Notes under the pieces: model-generated
What the model was told of the DNA's origin: nothing
What the model saw: only the letters and a program-made list of their open reading frames with translations
The model's database searches: none
Part shown: in pieces, positions 61,701 through 64,000 of the stretch
Layout of the letters: each line of letters opens with the position of its first letter
Position numbering within the stretch: position 1 is the stretch's first letter
NCBI GenBank assembly: GCA_963589005.1
Contig: CAVAJR010000008.1
Coordinates: forward strand, 11,057-75,056
DNA from: RGIG5612 sp963589005
GTDB taxonomy: Bacteria; Bacillota; Clostridia; Lachnospirales; Lachnospiraceae
Reading direction: 5' to 3'
Length of the DNA: 64,000 bases
Position numbers and translations under genes: made by a program

Positions 61701-62405
61701 CAGTCATGGGTAAATGTAGAATATGATATTGATGGCGAGCCTATGCCAGTGGCTGAACTTGACGGATTTTCCGGAAATGCAATGACCAAGACCGCTACCA
61801 GCCGATGGGTGAACAAATATGACGAGGATGGTTATGAGATAACATATCGTTATATACAGACAGCTTTTGGATTCGAAGAACGGGAAACACCGCTGACATA
61901 CAAGGACAGTGATCAAAAATCCGATAAATACGACCTTAATAAGACTGTCATAGGCAGAGAGGCAGCCGGTGTTGACGGCGTAAATACAACTGCATATATA
62001 AACGGAACCATGGAGATTGCCAATGTAAGGTCGACAGTGATCTACAACGTTATACAGGCCAATACTGTGGTTGAGTCTGTCAAGAAATGGATAGCTTCAG
62101 GCACAGATGTTACAGCTGAACTGTCAGATGAGGCATATGCAATATTCAGGATCACCAGAAATGACGGCAAGCACAGTATATCTGAAGGTACAGAACCGGA
62201 TGAAGATACATTGAGAGATTCCGAAGGCAATGTTGTATATGATGCACGCCTTAATAGATCAACAGGCTGGATCAATTATACAGATAATCTGGAACGCTTC
62301 GACGAATCCGGCATGGAATATACCTATCTTACATCAGAGATAAAATCAGATGACGGCGGATATATAGCAGAAAAATATGGTGAAGAATCCGGATATAAAT
62401 GGTAA
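58746..62405 (+). CDS. Cna-B repeat surface protein, upstream part up to an in-frame TAA
   Basis: This 1219-residue part has a signal peptide (MFEKLKQSIAILLAATMV), an acidic Thr/Gln/Asp-rich stalk (residues 35-180) and a conserved domain, then multiple Cna-B-like beta domains recognisable by openings such as TYNKEWSDGDTQESERPAS and by late IYVY/LQLQRW segments. Cna-B domains form rigid stalks of Gram-positive adhesins or pili. Translation would stop at TAA 62403-62405 within a domain, but the same frame continues open to the window edge. GGGG and GAGG upstream support the ATG at 58746 over the frame start at 58707. Confidence 0.8.
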   Translation: MFEKLKQSIAILLAATMVAGMAGTSASTVLAGENYDSDYIEQSEESSYVEGDGGDVVLEDLSSAGESGDITPEYADAYIDNDQDLDNAASEDSKTGITTEPITQAEENTPQDATPSAEEPIIQDDTVSQDDASSQEDPTTQEDTTSQDAELQDETTPEDETTTEEEQTAFDQYESVDIDDDNKLYVHITAPEGVLPTGSSFTVEKIDRTSDTEAFVSAKRPANAFVFESYVLDMTMYNKDGDKIQPDTANGQVSIVMGINSMSAEPQKAADAVKHEISARALNELTSFYQNTEFELSAEEISSVIDEVLEETDISYSEDEISLDIYHIPDGASYADFLYTERIYSDSAISYAERLVQTYTDSFSEYPVELSVYCDINELTQNVITTASELIDEALATAGDDNIELAKETYTIEGELAFETDEMSISDIISALKTKQMLPDTFHEPVKQVVSGSSQNPTITINEKSPLPNYDASVTVGRGGQRGNISIYDAMGNEYILTVYNSLPTVSEYYDTLEFDVIWNDNSGSTTLDKTNLVDRPDGASGDYQYIKDNYVLQFKVDGAEAWNDLTADNYTQAGLTEFMGITGTDSKAVNASGGIWTFIYDDVNKLPHKYLENGNEHTVEFRILQKNVIDGYDAATTAGTETIYADTDTSIINTVQTKFSAQIKWLDNNNSYGTRVTEDNFIRNYVALRVQAYDGSGVKYLDSSQVKFDKETGTFSLQGLPNYDSNRNQLNYSIQVGNVVRDESGQIIEVTSNIEQTSTSGETGVDGYGGYYLSTYVNDDIYATSADALYNGGTLTEKLSNKTTFTYNKEWSDGDTQESERPASKIYMYAISSQTVLDSNGSVLDISEASPVNGFGSESVPTHNAQGIVVGANIQLPMYDASGTRLVYFIKETDLGEGYVSDIDNEDAEPCKLDDDKNKDIISKFETLTDESGNVKYILNGGTVDNKKSEPVTVSVQVTLDAVSMQSADGIWVQLQLQRWDRTSQSWVNVEYDIDGEPMPVAELDGFSGNAMTKTATSRWVNKYDEDGYEITYRYIQTAFGFEERETPLTYKDSDQKSDKYDLNKTVIGREAAGVDGVNTTAYINGTMEIANVRSTVIYNVIQANTVVESVKKWIASGTDVTAELSDEAYAIFRITRNDGKHSISEGTEPDEDTLRDSEGNVVYDARLNRSTGWINYTDNLERFDESGMEYTYLTSEIKSDDGGYIAEKYGEESGYKW
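62403..62405 (+). other. Single in-frame TAA inside the Cna-B gene
   Basis: The codons GGA TAT AAA TGG TAA AAG TCT lie in a continuous frame: upstream is the adhesin, and downstream all 531 codons to position 64000 are open and keep Cna-B-type sequence. TAT or TAC to TAA is a one-base change. TAA is used as a normal stop elsewhere in the window, so reassignment is unlikely. Confidence 0.85.
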
Positions 62406-64000
62406 AAGTCTACCAAGTATTCTCAGTGTGTAACTGATCCGACTTCCGGACATACAATTATTACAAGTAACGACCAGAAGTGCGGACAGGCGGATAAAAC
62501 ACTTGTGGGAGTAGTTACTAATGAGTTAAGAGGTCCTGGTGAAAGTATAACTATCGCCTTCATGAAGGATTGGCAGGACGGAGGAGATCTGCTGTCAAGA
62601 CGCAGCTGCGTATTTGCTATATACAAGATAGAAAATACCGCCGTGGAAAACACTCCTCAATTACTGGATGTTGTTTCCATAAGTGAGAGTGATAACTGGT
62701 ATCATGAGCATACATATTATAAGGGCGAGGTATGCAAGGACGGAAGTATACTGACAGAAGTCGGTACCCAGGATGATTATGTAGTTGTGGAGGTAGGAAC
62801 AGAAGACTATGACGGCGGTAATACTACATACAATTACTATAATTCGAAGAAATATGATGAGCTGTCAATAGAAGACCTGAGAATTATTAAGGCATCTCAG
62901 GACAGTGTTACCAGTGTAGGTACCATAGCTTCTGATGAAACCGATCCGAACGGATGCAGCGAGTATACCTATAATGTAACCTCAGGATACGGAGAGATTG
63001 TTTCAGACATATACGGATATATCATAACTAATACAAGAGTTGCTGATGTAGGCATGGATATGTCTAAGACCTGGGCAGACGGAGGCAAGAGAAGAACCAG
63101 CCGTTTCGTGCTGTACAGATATAACAGTACAGACATTAAATATGAAGACCCAACAACTATATGGGAGTTCAGTCTTCCGGCGGAAGGCTCCGGAAGCAGT
63201 GCTGATCTGGGATTATCTGACAATTTCAATTACGAATATAAAGAAGAAGGCAAGACAAGCTCCGTCTCTATAAGAGGACTGGATAAGTATGACGCAGAAG
63301 GCAATGCATATATATACAGAATCGTAGAGACCGGAATTGTAGATAAAAAAACCGGTGCTGTTATTCCAATAGAAAATGGCACAGCAATTGTAAGCGGTGA
63401 CAGATACGTATGCAATACTGCAGATGTTTCAGAAGAATACGGTGATCTTCACAATTCTCACGACTTGTTTACCAAGAAGAGCACCAATACTTTGTCAGAC
63501 ACGACAGAAATATCCCTGAATAAGGTTTGGTATGATAATGGCTTATCAGATACTCTTGAGCACAGACCGAGCATTTATTTCAAGGTCTACAGAATGTCGG
63601 CTAACTATGATGTCACATATGATGGAGAGACAATAAATCTGGCTGAATATATTGAGTCAGATGACTTTGATGCGGCCTTGTTCAGCGAGATGTTCAATGC
63701 GGCTGTCGGAGCAATGGATCCTGATGCATTTGCCGAGAAGGTAGCAGACATTAAGGATGATCGTATGTGGGATGCATCAGCAAATGTATTCTATTGGTCA
63801 TGCGATCTTAATAAATTGCCAAAATTCAATGAAGAAGGTGAGAGATATATCTATTTTGCTACTGAAGGCGGAATAGAGGGCTCATCATATACAGCTATCT
63901 ATGGCAATATGACCAGCGAGGAGCTGTATCCGGATGCTTCAGTGCGTAATCCTTCAAGCGGTAAGGATATATATGATATCTACAACGCTTATTCGTACGA
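62406..64000 (+). pseudogene. Continuation of the Cna-B gene after the nonsense codon (runs off the window)
   Basis: In the same reading frame as the upstream part, this segment encodes further Cna-B-like repeats: ITIAFMKDWQDGGDLLSRRS, MDMSKTWADGGKRRTSRFVL and EISLNKVWYDNGLSDTLEHR open successive domains, each with the KxW-D-G pattern and a following VLYRY/FKVYRM strand. There is no stop or frameshift up to 64000. No SD-led start was found after 62405, so it is probably not translated separately. The C-terminal anchor lies beyond the window. Confidence 0.75.

Noticed and set aside
62403..62405. Reassignment of TAA to an amino acid
   Set aside because: Many intact genes in the window (for example radA, glnA and mntP) end in TAA at the expected family length, so TAA is a normal stop.

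Overview
The window looks like chromosomal DNA from a Gram-positive anaerobe of the Clostridia, most likely a member of the Lachnospiraceae. The grounds are moderate-to-low GC, strong Shine-Dalgarno (SD) sites, a clpC-radA pair, a recN-argR-rqcH cluster, a 57-residue DUF6472-like protein, a giant 2-hydroxyacyl-CoA dehydratase activase-like protein, and large secreted proteins with InlB-type or Cna-B-type repeats. No species is claimed.

Layout. 1-4430: a CUT2-type sugar ABC transporter (binding protein cut by the left edge, fused ATPase, two permeases) with two hairpins between binding protein and ATPase. 4621-8432: a small alarmone synthetase, an S1-like CvfB-type protein, a three-S1-domain protein and a PfkB kinase. 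8578-12522: an InlB B-repeat surface protein. 12864-14014: a PIN/NYN-like protein translationally coupled to a four-cysteine mini-protein. 14407-18753: GntR regulator, clpC, radA. 18928-18998: tRNA-Trp. 19078-27296: rel, an MBL hydrolase, hisS, aspS, tgt and yajC. 27493-34103: serC, a serA-type dehydrogenase, a BKACE enzyme, a zinc-ribbon protein, a flavin reductase, glnA and a YdcF-like protein. 34143-42240: GIY-YIG protein, two lipoproteins, proB-proA, a beta-helix secreted protein, and an oxidoreductase/NagB-like pair. 42108-46538: rqcH, argR and recN. 46941-58481: mntP, a two-component system, ung, the giant activase, a rhomboid-like protein, a Nudix hydrolase and queH. 58746-64000: a Cna-B adhesin-like gene broken by one in-frame TAA.

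How the genes work together. rel and the small synthetase both act on (p)ppGpp. tgt and queH both belong to queuosine tRNA modification. serC and the serA-type gene make serine. proB and proA make proline. The two-component pair, the transporter and the oxidoreductase/NagB-like pair are compact co-transcribed units. Many intergenic regions carry clear hairpins.

The most unusual content is a dispersed, strongly structured intergenic repeat. An approximately 85-nt hairpin core with a CTGTGAGAAAAC motif occurs at 14262, 35244 and 57388. Two further copies (46586-46841 and 55387-55635) appear to be split by a 163-bp MITE-like element with 10-bp terminal inverted repeats, and a truncated element lies at 57477-57570. 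Paired positions change together between copies, which suggests a folded RNA or hairpin DNA. Also notable are the single nonsense codon in the Cna-B gene, a 54-bp near-palindrome in the sugar-transporter operon, an 18-bp perfect palindrome before the BKACE gene, and a possible leaderless start for the rhomboid-like gene.
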